NCBI RefSeq assembly: GCF_009371885.1
Contig: NZ_QLZA01000006.1
Coordinates: forward strand, 62,001 to 126,000
Reading direction: 5' to 3'
DNA length: 64,000 nt
Source of the DNA: Bifidobacterium tibiigranuli
Lineage (GTDB): Bacteria > Actinomycetota > Actinomycetes > Actinomycetales > Bifidobacteriaceae
The notes under the pieces are model-generated. The model was given only the letters and a program-made list of their open reading frames with translations. It was not told where the DNA came from and did not search any database. Shown here piece after piece: positions 8,380 to 18,200 of the stretch (its first letter is position 1; every line of letters begins with the position of its first letter). Both the position numbers and the translations under genes were made by a program.

Positions 8380-9654
8380 TCAGATGACGTCGATCAGGCA
8401 GGGCACATCCATCTCCATCATGGTCTGCGAGCCGTGCACGCTCGGCAGCCGCGTGGCCTTGTCGGTTTGGGTGCTCGAGTCCACGAGGGTCATATTGCCT
8501 GAGGACTGCGCCACCACATCGCCAATCATCGGCTCGACACGCGAATTGACCGGCCCGAACAGGCCCTCCGCTATGGCTTGGTCGCGTGTACGTATCAAGG
8601 CGCGGGACCCAAGATAATCCCGCCAACGCCCGGCAATCTCATCGGCCGTGCAACCCTGCTCGGCATACAGCATCACGGCCCGCGGCTCCCCGCCGACCAG
8701 CGCCACGCCGTCGCTGAGCTGCGGTGTCAACGCGATGTCGATGCGCTCCTCGGGCAGCGCGGAAACCATGCCGTGGTCAGCCACGATCACGATAAGCGTG
8801 CCGCGCGGGGCGTTGCGATGCAGCATGCCCAGCTGCGCGTCGACGCTTTCGAGGGCTGCTATCCATTCCGGCGAATTCCAGCCATACGCATGCCCCACCT
8901 TGTCGGTATCACGGAGATACAGATACGTCAGACCCGGATTCCGCGCCGCTTGGCATGCCGCCCTGACCCTGTCCTCTGGCTTCGTGTTACCGACGTATCG
9001 CGCGCCGCGCAGCGCCGCCTGAGTCAGCGGTGAATCAGCGAACTTGGGTAGCCCCGAGCTGGTTACTGGCACATCCTGCTCGGCCAAGCGCTCGAAAACC
9101 GTGGGCTGGCGCTGCAAGTCATGCGGCGCAATCGCCTGCCTGAACTGGATGAGCTGCGACAGCTCCCCCGTCTGTGGATTGCGCTGCGTGTAGCCTGCCA
9201 TGCCCGTAAGTCCTGGGCAGGTGCCAGTGCCGAAGGTGGCCATCGCAGCCACCGTAGTGCTCGGCGCGCAGGTCGAAATGGGCCGCTGGTTCGCGCAATC
9301 ACGCAGCAGCGAGCGCAGGTAGGGCACATGCCCGATGCGCAGATTGAGATTCCAGAATCCCAAGCCGTCCACAAGCACGATGATGGCCGAACGTGCGTCG
9401 GGAATGCCAAGCGCACCTTGCAATGCAGCGGGATTCTTATGCACAGCGGTGGTTATCGGGTGGCCGATGGCACTGGACAGCGCTGGAAGCACGGATGACA
9501 GATGCCTTGCGCCGCCCCGCTGCACGGTGATATCGGCAGGATTGTTGCCCGAGTCACTTGCACTTGCAGCGCCATCGAAGTCCCCATACTGCGCCGTCGG
9601 CACAAATCCCAGCAACGTCTTGCGATCCGGCACTTCAACACTCATACGCACCAT
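8380..9654 (-). CDS. alkaline-phosphatase-superfamily nucleotide pyrophosphatase/phosphodiesterase
   Basis: 424 residues with the type I phosphodiesterase/nucleotide pyrophosphatase fold. Two-metal residues are visible: IVLVDGLG (metal Asp), the nucleophile in [35 protein letters not shown] and a late SVHGSQT. It probably hydrolyses a phosphodiester or nucleotide; the substrate is unknown. No signal peptide or membrane segment is seen, so it is likely cytoplasmic. The start is weakly supported: ATG codons at 9654 and 9645 both lack a strong Shine-Dalgarno. Divergent from parC across 220 bp, an arrangement I recall from other bifidobacteria. Confidence 0.85.
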   Translation of the reverse strand: MVRMSVEVPDRKTLLGFVPTAQYGDFDGAASASDSGNNPADITVQRGGARHLSSVLPALSSAIGHPITTAVHKNPAALQGALGIPDARSAIIVLVDGLGFWNLNLRIGHVPYLRSLLRDCANQRPISTCAPSTTVAAMATFGTGTCPGLTGMAGYTQRNPQTGELSQLIQFRQAIAPHDLQRQPTVFERLAEQDVPVTSSGLPKFADSPLTQAALRGARYVGNTKPEDRVRAACQAARNPGLTYLYLRDTDKVGHAYGWNSPEWIAALESVDAQLGMLHRNAPRGTLIVIVADHGMVSALPEERIDIALTPQLSDGVALVGGEPRAVMLYAEQGCTADEIAGRWRDYLGSRALIRTRDQAIAEGLFGPVNSRVEPMIGDVVAQSSGNMTLVDSSTQTDKATRLPSVHGSQTMMEMDVPCLIDVI

Positions 9655-9874
9655 TCAAGCACCGCAGCACGAAAATGGCTTGGAATCGAGCGAAATCGCA
9701 TTATCGCATTCGTATCTCCGCATGTCTCCACCCGAATTTCGCGCTGCCAAACAAGACTGCCGAACAAGCCCGATAAACAGGACTGCTGCAACCGGAAACG
9801 CTGTTGGCCGACCGTTTGGGATATCATGGGGCGGTTCACACTCAATCGCACTCGACAGGCAAGGGAGTTCCGGC

Positions 9875-12532
9875 ATGGCACGTGCTCGCAAATCGGCTCA
9901 GGCGGCCTTCGACCCGCGCACGGTCAAGGAGCATATCGTCGAGACGCCGCTGAACGAGGAGATGAGCAAGTCCTACCTCGAATACGCGTACTCGGTGATT
10001 TACGCGCGCGCGCTGCCGGATGCCCGCGACGGGTTGAAGCCGGTGCAGCGGCGCATTATCTACCAGATGGGCCAGATGAATCTCACGCCCGACCGCGCCT
10101 ATATGAAGTCAGCGCGCGTGGTCGGCGAGGTGATGGGCAAACTGCACCCGCACGGCGATTCGGCCATTTACGAGGCTATGGTGCGTCTGGCGCAGCCTTT
10201 CGCGATGCGATTGCCACTGGTCGACGGCCACGGCAACTTCGGCTCGCTTGATGACGGCCCTGCGGCCTCCCGATACACCGAGGCGCGGCTGGCTCCGGCA
10301 GCGCTGGGGATGAACGCCAGCATCGACGAGGATACCGTCGATTTCGCGCCGAACTACGACAACAAACTGCGCGAGCCATCCGTGCTGCCCAGCGCTATCC
10401 CGAATCTGCTGGTCAACGGAGCGTCGGGCATCGCAGTGGGCATGGCGACGAATATGGCCACGCACAACCTCGGCGAAGTGGTGGCCGCAGCCAAGCATCT
10501 CATGCATCATCCCGACGCCACGCTTGAGGATCTCATGCGCTTCGTGCCTGGGCCCGACTGGCCCGGCGGCGGCATCGTCATCGGCCGCGACGGCATCCGC
10601 GAGGCCTACGCGACCGGCCGTGGCACGCTGACGACTCGCGCGGCCACGCACTTGGAAAACGTAACGGCTCGCAAACGGGCGATTGTCGTCACGGAGCTGC
10701 CCTTCATGGTCGGCCCGGAGCGGGTGCTCGAACGCATCTCCGAAAGCGTGAAGAACCACAAGCTCGAAGGCATTTCCGGCGCGATCGACCTGACCGACCG
10801 GCATAACGGCACCCGGCTCGTCATCGAGGTCAAAACCGGCTTCGACCCCAACGCCGTGCTCGCGCAGCTGTTCAAGTTCACCCCGCTGCAGGACAATTTC
10901 TCGATCAACAACGTCGCGCTGGTCGACGGACGCCCGCATACGATGGGCCTGAAAGAGATGCTTGAGGTGTGGGTCGGGCATCGGCGTGCCGTCATCCGCC
11001 GCCGCAGCGAATACCGCCGCAGGAAGGCGCAGGAGCGGCTGCACTTGGTCGAAGGCCTGCTGCTGGCCATGATCGATATCGACGAGGTCATTCAGGTCAT
11101 CCGCACTTCCGAAGACGCCGAGAGCGCCAAGACGCGGCTGATGGCCGTGTTCGACCTCGACGAGATTCAGGCCCAGTACATCCTCGACCTGCGCTTGCGC
11201 AGACTGACGCGCATGAGCCGCATCGAGCTCGAATCCGAGCGCGATGACTTGAAGCGCAGCATCGAGGAATTGGAACGCATTCTGGCGTCGAGCGAGGCGC
11301 TCGATCGGGTCATCACCGACGAAATGGACGAGGCTGTGGCGTCCTGGGGCACGCCGCGCCGCACGGTGCTGCTTGATGAAGGGCCTTCCGGCGATCTGGC
11401 CCCAGTGAGCGCCGAAGGCGACGAAACGCTGTCTGCCTCGGCGCTTGCGGCCATGCATGCCGCTTCGTCGGTGTCCTCGGCGGCCGCCGGTGTCGAAGCG
11501 GCCGCCGCCGCGCGCAAGGCCGGGAACGCCGATGAGGCAGCTTCGGCGCTGCAGCTGGACGACGAGCCATGCACGGTGCTGATGAGCGCCTCAGGGCTGA
11601 TCGCCCGCAGCACGCCGAGCGCCTTGGACATCTGGCAGACGCATTCCGCTTCGGACGGCCGCGCAGCCGACGACCAGATCGTTACCGTCTTCCCCACCAC
11701 GACGCTGGCCTCCTATGGTCTCATTACTTCGGCTGGGCGGCTGGTGCTCGCACAGGTGGCCGACTTGCCCGCCCTGCCAGCCTCGGTCACGTTGTCGCTC
11801 AGCGGCGCGGTCAAGGCCGACGAGCTGCTGACGCAGACCGAAAGCACGGACCCGGTTGCCGGCGAGCACGTCGTCACCGCCGTATCGTTAGGAGGCGCTG
11901 AGCCGCCGCTGGCCATCGGCACTGCTGCCGGCGTTGTCAAGCGCTGGAATCGGGAGTCACCTACGACCATGGATTCGTGGAGCGTCATCGATCTCAAAGA
12001 CGGCGACCGCGTGCTGTTCGCCGCGCCCGCAGCCGATGACGACCGGCTGGTATTCATCTCCTCGGATTCCTCGCTGCTCACCTTCGCCGGTTCAGTCGTG
12101 CGCCCGCAAGGCCGTTCGGCGGGCGGCATGGCCGGCATTAAACTTGCCGAGGGCTGCCGGGCGCAGGCGTTCAACGTGGTGCAGGCCGGCAAGGTCGCCT
12201 GGACCTACGAAGAGGGCGAAAACGGCCTGTTCTCCGCCTCCGGAGCCGTGGTGCTCACCGTGGCCGGGGACTCTGACGCGCTTGAGGGCACAGAGAACGG
12301 TGCTGCGAAGGTCACTCCGCTCGAAATGTACCCGATGAAGGGCCGCGGCACCGGCGGCGTGCGTTCCCAGCGCTTCCTCAAAGGCCAGAACACCCTGATC
12401 GCCGCATGGGTCGACTCCTATCCGCTGCGCGCCAGCACGGTTTCCGGCTCGCCCATCGACCTGCCGAAGCCCGACATGCGTCGCGATGCGTCAGGCGTGG
12501 ATCTCGATGCGCCGATCGGGTTTGTGGCGTGA
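9875..12532 (+). CDS. parC: DNA topoisomerase IV subunit A (ParC/GyrA family)
   Basis: 885 residues from ATG 9875, which has AAGGGAG 8 bases upstream; an open frame continues 5' to 9335 but opposes another gene. The breakage-reunion domain has [20 protein letters not shown] and the catalytic Tyr in [10 protein letters not shown]. The Ser and Glu that determine quinolone response are the usual ones. The C-terminal beta-pinwheel lacks a clear GyrA box (closest is GRSAGGMAG), favouring topoisomerase IV over gyrase. An Ala/Ser-rich insert of about 60 residues separates coiled coil and pinwheel. It decatenates chromosomes with ParE, encoded at 31.4 kb. Confidence 0.92.
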   Translation: MARARKSAQAAFDPRTVKEHIVETPLNEEMSKSYLEYAYSVIYARALPDARDGLKPVQRRIIYQMGQMNLTPDRAYMKSARVVGEVMGKLHPHGDSAIYEAMVRLAQPFAMRLPLVDGHGNFGSLDDGPAASRYTEARLAPAALGMNASIDEDTVDFAPNYDNKLREPSVLPSAIPNLLVNGASGIAVGMATNMATHNLGEVVAAAKHLMHHPDATLEDLMRFVPGPDWPGGGIVIGRDGIREAYATGRGTLTTRAATHLENVTARKRAIVVTELPFMVGPERVLERISESVKNHKLEGISGAIDLTDRHNGTRLVIEVKTGFDPNAVLAQLFKFTPLQDNFSINNVALVDGRPHTMGLKEMLEVWVGHRRAVIRRRSEYRRRKAQERLHLVEGLLLAMIDIDEVIQVIRTSEDAESAKTRLMAVFDLDEIQAQYILDLRLRRLTRMSRIELESERDDLKRSIEELERILASSEALDRVITDEMDEAVASWGTPRRTVLLDEGPSGDLAPVSAEGDETLSASALAAMHAASSVSSAAAGVEAAAAARKAGNADEAASALQLDDEPCTVLMSASGLIARSTPSALDIWQTHSASDGRAADDQIVTVFPTTTLASYGLITSAGRLVLAQVADLPALPASVTLSLSGAVKADELLTQTESTDPVAGEHVVTAVSLGGAEPPLAIGTAAGVVKRWNRESPTTMDSWSVIDLKDGDRVLFAAPAADDDRLVFISSDSSLLTFAGSVVRPQGRSAGGMAGIKLAEGCRAQAFNVVQAGKVAWTYEEGENGLFSASGAVVLTVAGDSDALEGTENGAAKVTPLEMYPMKGRGTGGVRSQRFLKGQNTLIAAWVDSYPLRASTVSGSPIDLPKPDMRRDASGVDLDAPIGFVA

Positions 12533-12671
12533 GATTGCGCGGTTGCGCGGGTTTTAGGGCTTGCATGTATGCGCCTGCTGTTTATGGGCAGGGAGAGGAC
12601 TCGCTCTTCCGCCTCAGGAGAATTGCGCCTCATTGTATGCTTGAGCTATCGAATGCGAAGGAGGTGTTGTT

Positions 12672-12908
12672 ATGACTGTGTTGACTTTTGATGATGTGAA
12701 GTATGCGAAGGCTGAGGCTGAGGCGCGGCGTCGCGGTGTTGATTTGCGTGCGAAGCTAAGTCGCGAGGTTGATGCTTACGCCTATGACGCTGATGTGCGC
12801 GAAAGCGATTCGGCGGAGGGCGATGAGATTGTGGGCGTGTGGCATACGCCTGACGATGTGCATAGGTATTTCGCTGAGAAACTCCGAAAGGCCGGGCGAG
12901 ATGTTTGA
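12672..12908 (+). CDS. type II antitoxin (RelB/DinJ-like)
   Basis: 78 residues, highly charged (AKAEAEARRRGVDLRAKL) with an acidic middle, as expected for a small RHH-type antitoxin with a disordered toxin-wrapping C-terminus. GGAGG precedes ATG 12672. Its last 8 bases overlap the toxin gene, the classic antitoxin-first order. Codon choice is unusually T-rich (GTGTTGACTTTTGATGAT), unlike parC just upstream, suggesting horizontal acquisition. It should neutralise the downstream toxin and repress the pair. Confidence 0.72.
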   Translation: MTVLTFDDVKYAKAEAEARRRGVDLRAKLSREVDAYAYDADVRESDSAEGDEIVGVWHTPDDVHRYFAEKLRKAGRDV

Positions 12909-13221
12909 TGTCCGGTATTCGACTGATTTCGATGGCGATGTCGATAGGCTGATAGTCAAGCATCCGGCACTTGTCGAGGACTTGGACATGATCATCGCTG
13001 ACGAACTAGTGCCTGAGGGCGCGGTGAGCGATTCGTATGAGCCTCATGTGCTTGACAATCGTGGCGGGCATTACAACGGTTGCATGGAGTTTCATCTTGC
13101 GGATGACGTGCTGGTGTTGTTTTCGCCGCCCTATCCGAAACGCTCGTTGACGATGCGCCGTATCTGCACGCATGCCGAACTGTCATCAGGCATGTTTGGG
13201 CGAGAATGGCCCGACGATTAG
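12901..13221 (+). CDS. RelE/ParE-superfamily toxin, YafQ-like
   Basis: 106 residues from ATG 12901, overlapping the antitoxin by 8 bases. YSTDFDGDVDRL, HPALVEDLDMII, GCMEFHLADDVLVLF and the C-terminal SLTMRRICTHAEL follow the YafQ branch of RelE toxins, which cleave mRNA in the ribosomal A site. The late His in RICTHAEL matches the usual YafQ catalytic position. In-frame sequence 5' of 12901 exists but lies inside the antitoxin gene. Enzyme activity is inferred from family. Confidence 0.75.
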   Translation: MFDVRYSTDFDGDVDRLIVKHPALVEDLDMIIADELVPEGAVSDSYEPHVLDNRGGHYNGCMEFHLADDVLVLFSPPYPKRSLTMRRICTHAELSSGMFGREWPDD

Positions 13222-13286
13222 CCAAAAATGCAACCGGCCTGAATTCGAACTGAGTACATGCGGCAATGCAGCTCCTATGCTCATGT

Positions 13287-14477
13287 TCATGATTGCTTGA
13301 TTGCTTTGAATTGACTTTCGAGTTTTGTTGAAATCAGCAGGACCATAGCGGCTGCGGCGGCGAGTACCGCGCCGATCCAAAGTGTGCCTTGCGCGTTGGT
13401 GCCGCCCGAGCCGAGGGGGATGCCGCACAGCCATGCTCCGCTGGCGTTGCCGACGTTCAGCGCGGCGATGTTCATCGAGGAGCCGATTGTGGGGGCGTCC
13501 TTCGCGTGGTTCATGAGCCGCAGCTGCAGTCCGGGCGCGGTGGCGTATCCAAGCACGCCCCATAGCACCAGCGCTACGAGAGATATCCAGAGCATTTGCC
13601 CAAGAGCTGCGAACAGCGCCAGCACGACGGCGAGACCGACGATGAAGGTGAGCAGTGAGCCGTCCAGCGAGCGGTCGGCGGCCCGTCCGCCGACCATGTT
13701 GCCGATGAAGGTTCCTATGCCGTAGGCCACCAGCAGCGCTGGCAATAGCGTGGAGCGGAAGCCGGCCACTCCGGTGAGGATGTACGAGACGTAGGTGTAC
13801 GGGCCGATCAGCGCGGCGAAGGTGAGTACGCTGAGGGCCACGGAGGCCCATAGGCTCGGGCGGTGCAGGGCGGCGAGATGCCCGCGCAGGTCGGTCTCGC
13901 CCCCTGCCGGTGTCTTGTCCACCAACAGCCATGTGCTGAGCAGGACGAGGAATCCGATGCCGGTCAGCACCCAGAAGATGGTGTTCCATCCCCAGCGCTG
14001 CCCCAGGAACGCGCCGAAGGGCGTGCCGATCACGTTCGAGACGGTCAGTCCGGCGAACATCAGGGAGATGGCACCCGCCCGTCTGTTCTCGCTGACCATG
14101 TCGGCGGCCACAACCGAGCCGACCGAGAAGTAGGCGCCGTGGCACAGGGCGGCGATGATTCGCCCGATCATGAGCACCGGGAAGCTCGGGGCCAGGGCGC
14201 ACACCAGGTTCCCGACGATGAACAGCCCTACCAGACCCACCAGCACATTCTTGCGATCGATTCTTCGGACCGCCAGCGTGAGGAACACAGCACCCAAGGC
14301 CACTGCAATGGCATATGCAGAAACCAGCGTCCCCGCGGTGTCCGCCCCGACGGAGAACCTTCGGGCTATCTCGGGCAATATGCCCATCACCGACAGCTCG
14401 GTCAGCCCGATGCCGAATCCTCCCAAGGCCAGCGCCCACAGTCCCAATGGCCGTTCCGACTGTTTTGCATTTTCCAT
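13287..14477 (-). CDS. MFS drug/sugar efflux transporter (DHA1, AraJ-like)
   Basis: 396 residues with 12 predicted membrane helices. GIGLTELSVMGILPEIARRF, the GLTVSNVIGTPFGAFLGQRWGW motif and GRIIAALCHGAYF are typical of DHA1 antiporters of the AraJ/YdhP group. It probably exports a small toxic or drug-like compound in exchange for protons. ATG 14477 (MENAKQ) is spaced 8-9 bases from AGGAGA and is preferred over ATG 14486, which almost touches it. Divergent from an ArsR-type regulator that probably controls it. Confidence 0.85.
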   Translation of the reverse strand: MENAKQSERPLGLWALALGGFGIGLTELSVMGILPEIARRFSVGADTAGTLVSAYAIAVALGAVFLTLAVRRIDRKNVLVGLVGLFIVGNLVCALAPSFPVLMIGRIIAALCHGAYFSVGSVVAADMVSENRRAGAISLMFAGLTVSNVIGTPFGAFLGQRWGWNTIFWVLTGIGFLVLLSTWLLVDKTPAGGETDLRGHLAALHRPSLWASVALSVLTFAALIGPYTYVSYILTGVAGFRSTLLPALLVAYGIGTFIGNMVGGRAADRSLDGSLLTFIVGLAVVLALFAALGQMLWISLVALVLWGVLGYATAPGLQLRLMNHAKDAPTIGSSMNIAALNVGNASGAWLCGIPLGSGGTNAQGTLWIGAVLAAAAAMVLLISTKLESQFKAIKQS

Positions 14478-14519
14478 GCTTCCCATCTCCTGATATGTGA
14501 CATTGCAAATCGTATCTTT

Positions 14520-14531
14520 ATATTTGAATAT
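14520..14531. promoter_or_regulatory. candidate ArsR operator between MFS and arsR-type genes
   Basis: ATATTTGAATAT (arms ATATT/AATAT around TG) sits in the AT-rich divergent region 14478-14705. ArsR-family repressors commonly bind short AT-rich inverted repeats of this kind. Weak, based on symmetry and position only. Confidence 0.4.
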
Positions 14532-14705
14532 TACAATATAACTATATACAGATATTCGATGTTGCTACGCAGTGTCACAAACAAAGGCATCGAAATCCAG
14601 ACAATACATTTCAGCCGCAGGCTAGCAATTTGCTCTTGCCCACCTTGCCAAATAGACTTATAGAAATATTCCGATTAATCCGTGTTGTTATGAGGCGAAA
14701 CGACT

Positions 14706-15068
14706 ATGAGTCAGACTGGCATACGTGGGAACGCAGCATCAAGGGGCCGCACGCCGGATTCTCTCATACCTGCGCTGAAGGCCATCGCCAACCCCGTGCG
14801 TTTGCAGATTCTCGTGTGGCTCAAAGAGCCCCGGGCCAATTTTCCGATGGACAACGTCATTGCAGACCCGGACGAATACGGAATCTGCGTCACGCAAATC
14901 CAAACCAAAACAGGACTCGCCCAGCCAACCGTTTCAAACCACATGTCGGTGCTCGAACGAGCAGGCCTGGTGATTTCGACACGGGTGCGGCAATGGACGC
15001 ATTATCGTCGCAACGAAGCCAACTTGGCGAAGCTGGTTAGCGAACTCGGCAACACCATCGGAGAATAA
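14706..15068 (+). CDS. ArsR-family winged-helix transcriptional regulator
   Basis: 120 residues: ALKAIANPVRLQILVWLK, the recognition helix in GLAQPTVSNHMSVLERAGLV, and the wing STRVRQWTHYRRN. It lacks the ELCVCEL-type metal motif; the region holds only one Cys (GICVTQ), so ligand binding need not be metal. Start ATG 14706 is preceded by GAGGCGAAACGACT. Likely represses itself and the divergent MFS exporter. Confidence 0.85.
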   Translation: MSQTGIRGNAASRGRTPDSLIPALKAIANPVRLQILVWLKEPRANFPMDNVIADPDEYGICVTQIQTKTGLAQPTVSNHMSVLERAGLVISTRVRQWTHYRRNEANLAKLVSELGNTIGE

Positions 15069-15137
15069 CCGATATACCATGCTCTTCTTCAAGCAAGATG
15101 TGGTCGTTTGCATCTTCGCATCGTATTTACCGCATAT

Positions 15138-15172
15138 GTGAAATGGTCACCTCAATGAGGTAGCCATTTCAC
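15138..15172. terminator. long hairpin between arsR-type gene and lhr
   Basis: A 9-bp outer stem GTGAAATGG/CCATTTCAC encloses an inner CCTCA/TGAGG stem, between convergent genes. No T-run follows on either strand, so it may be a non-canonical bidirectional terminator. Confidence 0.5.
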
Positions 15173-15232
15173 ACTGGCAAGAATGAAGATTCACTTACAA
15201 CAGCACTTGACGAAGTGATGCCCGCGCCTAAC

Positions 15233-18200
15233 TCATCGATACAAGGTCATGCCTTGGGGAGCGGGGACGAATCCGATGGCACGCAGCAGACGGGTGTAGC
15301 GGCTTGTGGAGGTTAAAGGATCGCCATTGACATCGGCGATGACAATGCCGCCGTGATGGTTGCGTTGCAGCGCTGGAATGAGTTGACGCAGTGCGGCGAT
15401 GAGAATGGCGTCGTTGTTCGAGAAGACCAGGAGATGCCGCTGAGACATGTAGAGCACTGCCTCGCCTCGCACCATGACGACGCTGCTGCCTTCGCGGCGC
15501 GAAGGCTTGCGGCCGCCTTCCGACAGGGTCTGCGGCCATGGGACGGCTCCCCCGGCGAGATTCGCCGGGTCGAGTGCATCTAGAGCCACGGCTTGCAGCG
15601 CGGCTTTATCTTGCTGGCTTCCGAAGGATTGCGATGCTTGAGGATCTCTCGGCTCGGACTGGAGTTGCGTTGATTCGGCATGCTGTTGCACTGCCTGCGG
15701 TTCGTTGTCTCGCTGCGCGTCAAGCTCGCGCTGTTGGGCGCGCAGGGCGTCCACGGTCTGGCGTTCGGCGAATTGGACGCCGGACAGGCCGGTGACGAAC
15801 ATGCCGCGCACGAGTTTGCCGGCTTCCTCCATCGCTTTGAGCACCGGATAGATGCCCGCGAAACCGCCCGGAATCGATTCTCGGTCGATTACCGGCTGCG
15901 CGATGACTCCGTACCGTTCCAGCAACGCCTCCACACGGGCTACGGCTATGCGTTCGAAGCCTTCATGATTCTGGCTTCCGAAAGATTCATTACCATAGCT
16001 TTGATTATCGGAATCCCGCGGCACTAATGACCACAATCCGCTGAGCGCCGGCGGCACCGTGACACGCACTCGCGCCCGGGAGCTCCAACCATGGCGGCGA
16101 GGCACGGCACGCCGAGCGGAACGAGGGGCGCTCAGTGCTCGAACGGGGGCGAATGAGCTGTTCGTCACTGCGCCGGACCATACCAGATTCCATAGTGACT
16201 CTTGGAACTCGCTTTCCGTCCACGGGGCGGAAAGCTCGCCAGTCGACTCGTTCACCATCAACGATGTAACACTACTATTGGTCATCACTTGTTCAGCGGT
16301 TTCGGTACACAACGCTGCCAATCGATGAATCGGATAGGCACCGCCCGATTCCAGCGTCTGCATGATCGCGTCATCAGGCATAATGCGTGATGTTGCTGGA
16401 CTTGTTGATTCGACATTGTCACGCGTTTGCACGATATCGACGGCAGCAGCCACAAGTAGCGGAGAATCGGCGAGATGCCAGGCGATTTGACCGGCTTCGC
16501 CGTGCGCGGGACTGCCTGAGCCAACCCAGACGATATCGCCGCTGGAAAGCAGCTCGTCGAGCATGGATGGCTGGTAATCGCGGATACGTGCCAGGAATAT
16601 CGCGGATTCCCACAGCGACGCTGGCAATGACAGCCCTTCCATCTGTTCGATAACGCGCAGAAGGCCGTCAACACCTTCGAAAGACATGCCTTCGAATGCT
16701 CTGTTATCGGCGCTATGAGCACCAACGGCCGCATGACCAGTAGGGTCAGTTCCCTCGCTCGCAGCAGCGCCCACGCTCATTACTCCCTGCCGACGAATCA
16801 GATACGACTGATAAGCCGCACTGCTGACAGGTTTGATGGCGGCTCGCGCTTTGGCGAGCGAACGGTTGCGGATGCGCCGGAACACGTCGCGATGCAGATA
16901 CTGTGCAACGCCAGCAACACCAGTCCCCTCCCCCGTAAAATGTCCGCTCAGCAGGTCACCTCGGGCAGCCAAGGCATCCAGTTCACGCACCACGCTGACG
17001 GCGTCAAATCCCAGCGCCGCAATCGCTTCATCAGCGGTGAATGGCCCGTGCGTTTTGGCGTAACGCGTGACCCGCCCGGTCACGTCGTCGCTTGCCAGCT
17101 CGTTCCAGAAATGGGTCTGCGCCAGTTCTTCTTCGACGTCGTGGGTGGTCTGCTCGTCAAGCACCTCCGCAATGCGATTACCGCCTATCAGGCGTTCGAG
17201 CACTTCCGGATCCATCGACAGCAGCGAGGCGGCGCGCTCGGCTTGCGGCACGTCGTACTGGTACATGACCGAGCCGACGAAGCCGAACAGCAGATTGCCT
17301 GCCAGCGGCGAGGGCGTTTCGGTGTACACATCATGCAGCTGCATGTCGCCGCTGTCCAGCGCAGTCATGATGCGGCGTAGCGCTGGCAGGTCGTAGACGT
17401 CTTGCAGGCATTCGCGCGCAGTTTCCAAAATCAGTGGGAAGTTGCGCTGCGTTCTGGCGGCTTGCAAGAGCTGAGCGGAGCGCAGGCGCTGCTGCCAGAG
17501 CGGCACGCGCTTGCCGGGCTTGGTACGCGGCAGATACAACGACCGCGCCGCACACTCGCGGAATCGCGCGGAAAAGAGCACCGATTCACCAACCTGATTC
17601 TCGACGTCACGCTGCAGCTCGTCCGGGTCGAACAGGAATATCTGGTCCGCAGGAATATCAGCATCAGTCTGGGGTATGCGCACCACGATGCCGTCATCGG
17701 CTGCATAGCACTGCCCGTCGAAGCCGTAGCGTGCCTTGAGCCGGTTGGCAACGACCATCGACCACGGTTCATGCACCCGCCTGCCGAAGGGCGAATGCAG
17801 GATGACGCGCCAATCGCCTTCCTCATCTTCGCAGCGCTCGACCACGAGCTGCTGATCATTGGCAACCGCATCGGTCGCGGCGACCTGTTCGCTGAGCAGG
17901 CCGGCCAGATTCGCGCAGGCATTATTGTCAAGCCCGTCATCGTGCAATCGACGCGTAATAGGCTCGTTGAATCGTGCGCTTTCGCCGTCGTGCGCTGATA
18001 TCAGCCCTTGCGTCACTTCGCGGATGAAGCGGCCCTTGGATGTGCCGAAGCCGACATCGTGCCCGTTGCCTTCTCCATGCCAGAACGGCAGCCGCGCGGT
18101 GCGGCCGGGGGCCGGGTTGACGATGACGCGGTCATTGGTAATCTCCTTGATCTGCCATGTGGAGGTTCCCAAAGTAATCACGTCGCCGACCCGCGATTCG

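Noticed and set aside
9335-9874. 180-codon N-terminal extension of ParC
   Set aside because: A ribosome site and the family start ([17 protein letters not shown]) place the start at 9875; the extension opposes the pyrophosphatase gene.
10109-11458. 449-codon minus-strand frame inside parC
   Set aside because: Antisense shadow of the conserved ParC coding region.
13222-13286. terminator between the toxin gene and the MFS gene
   Set aside because: No convincing stem or T-run seen in this short gap.
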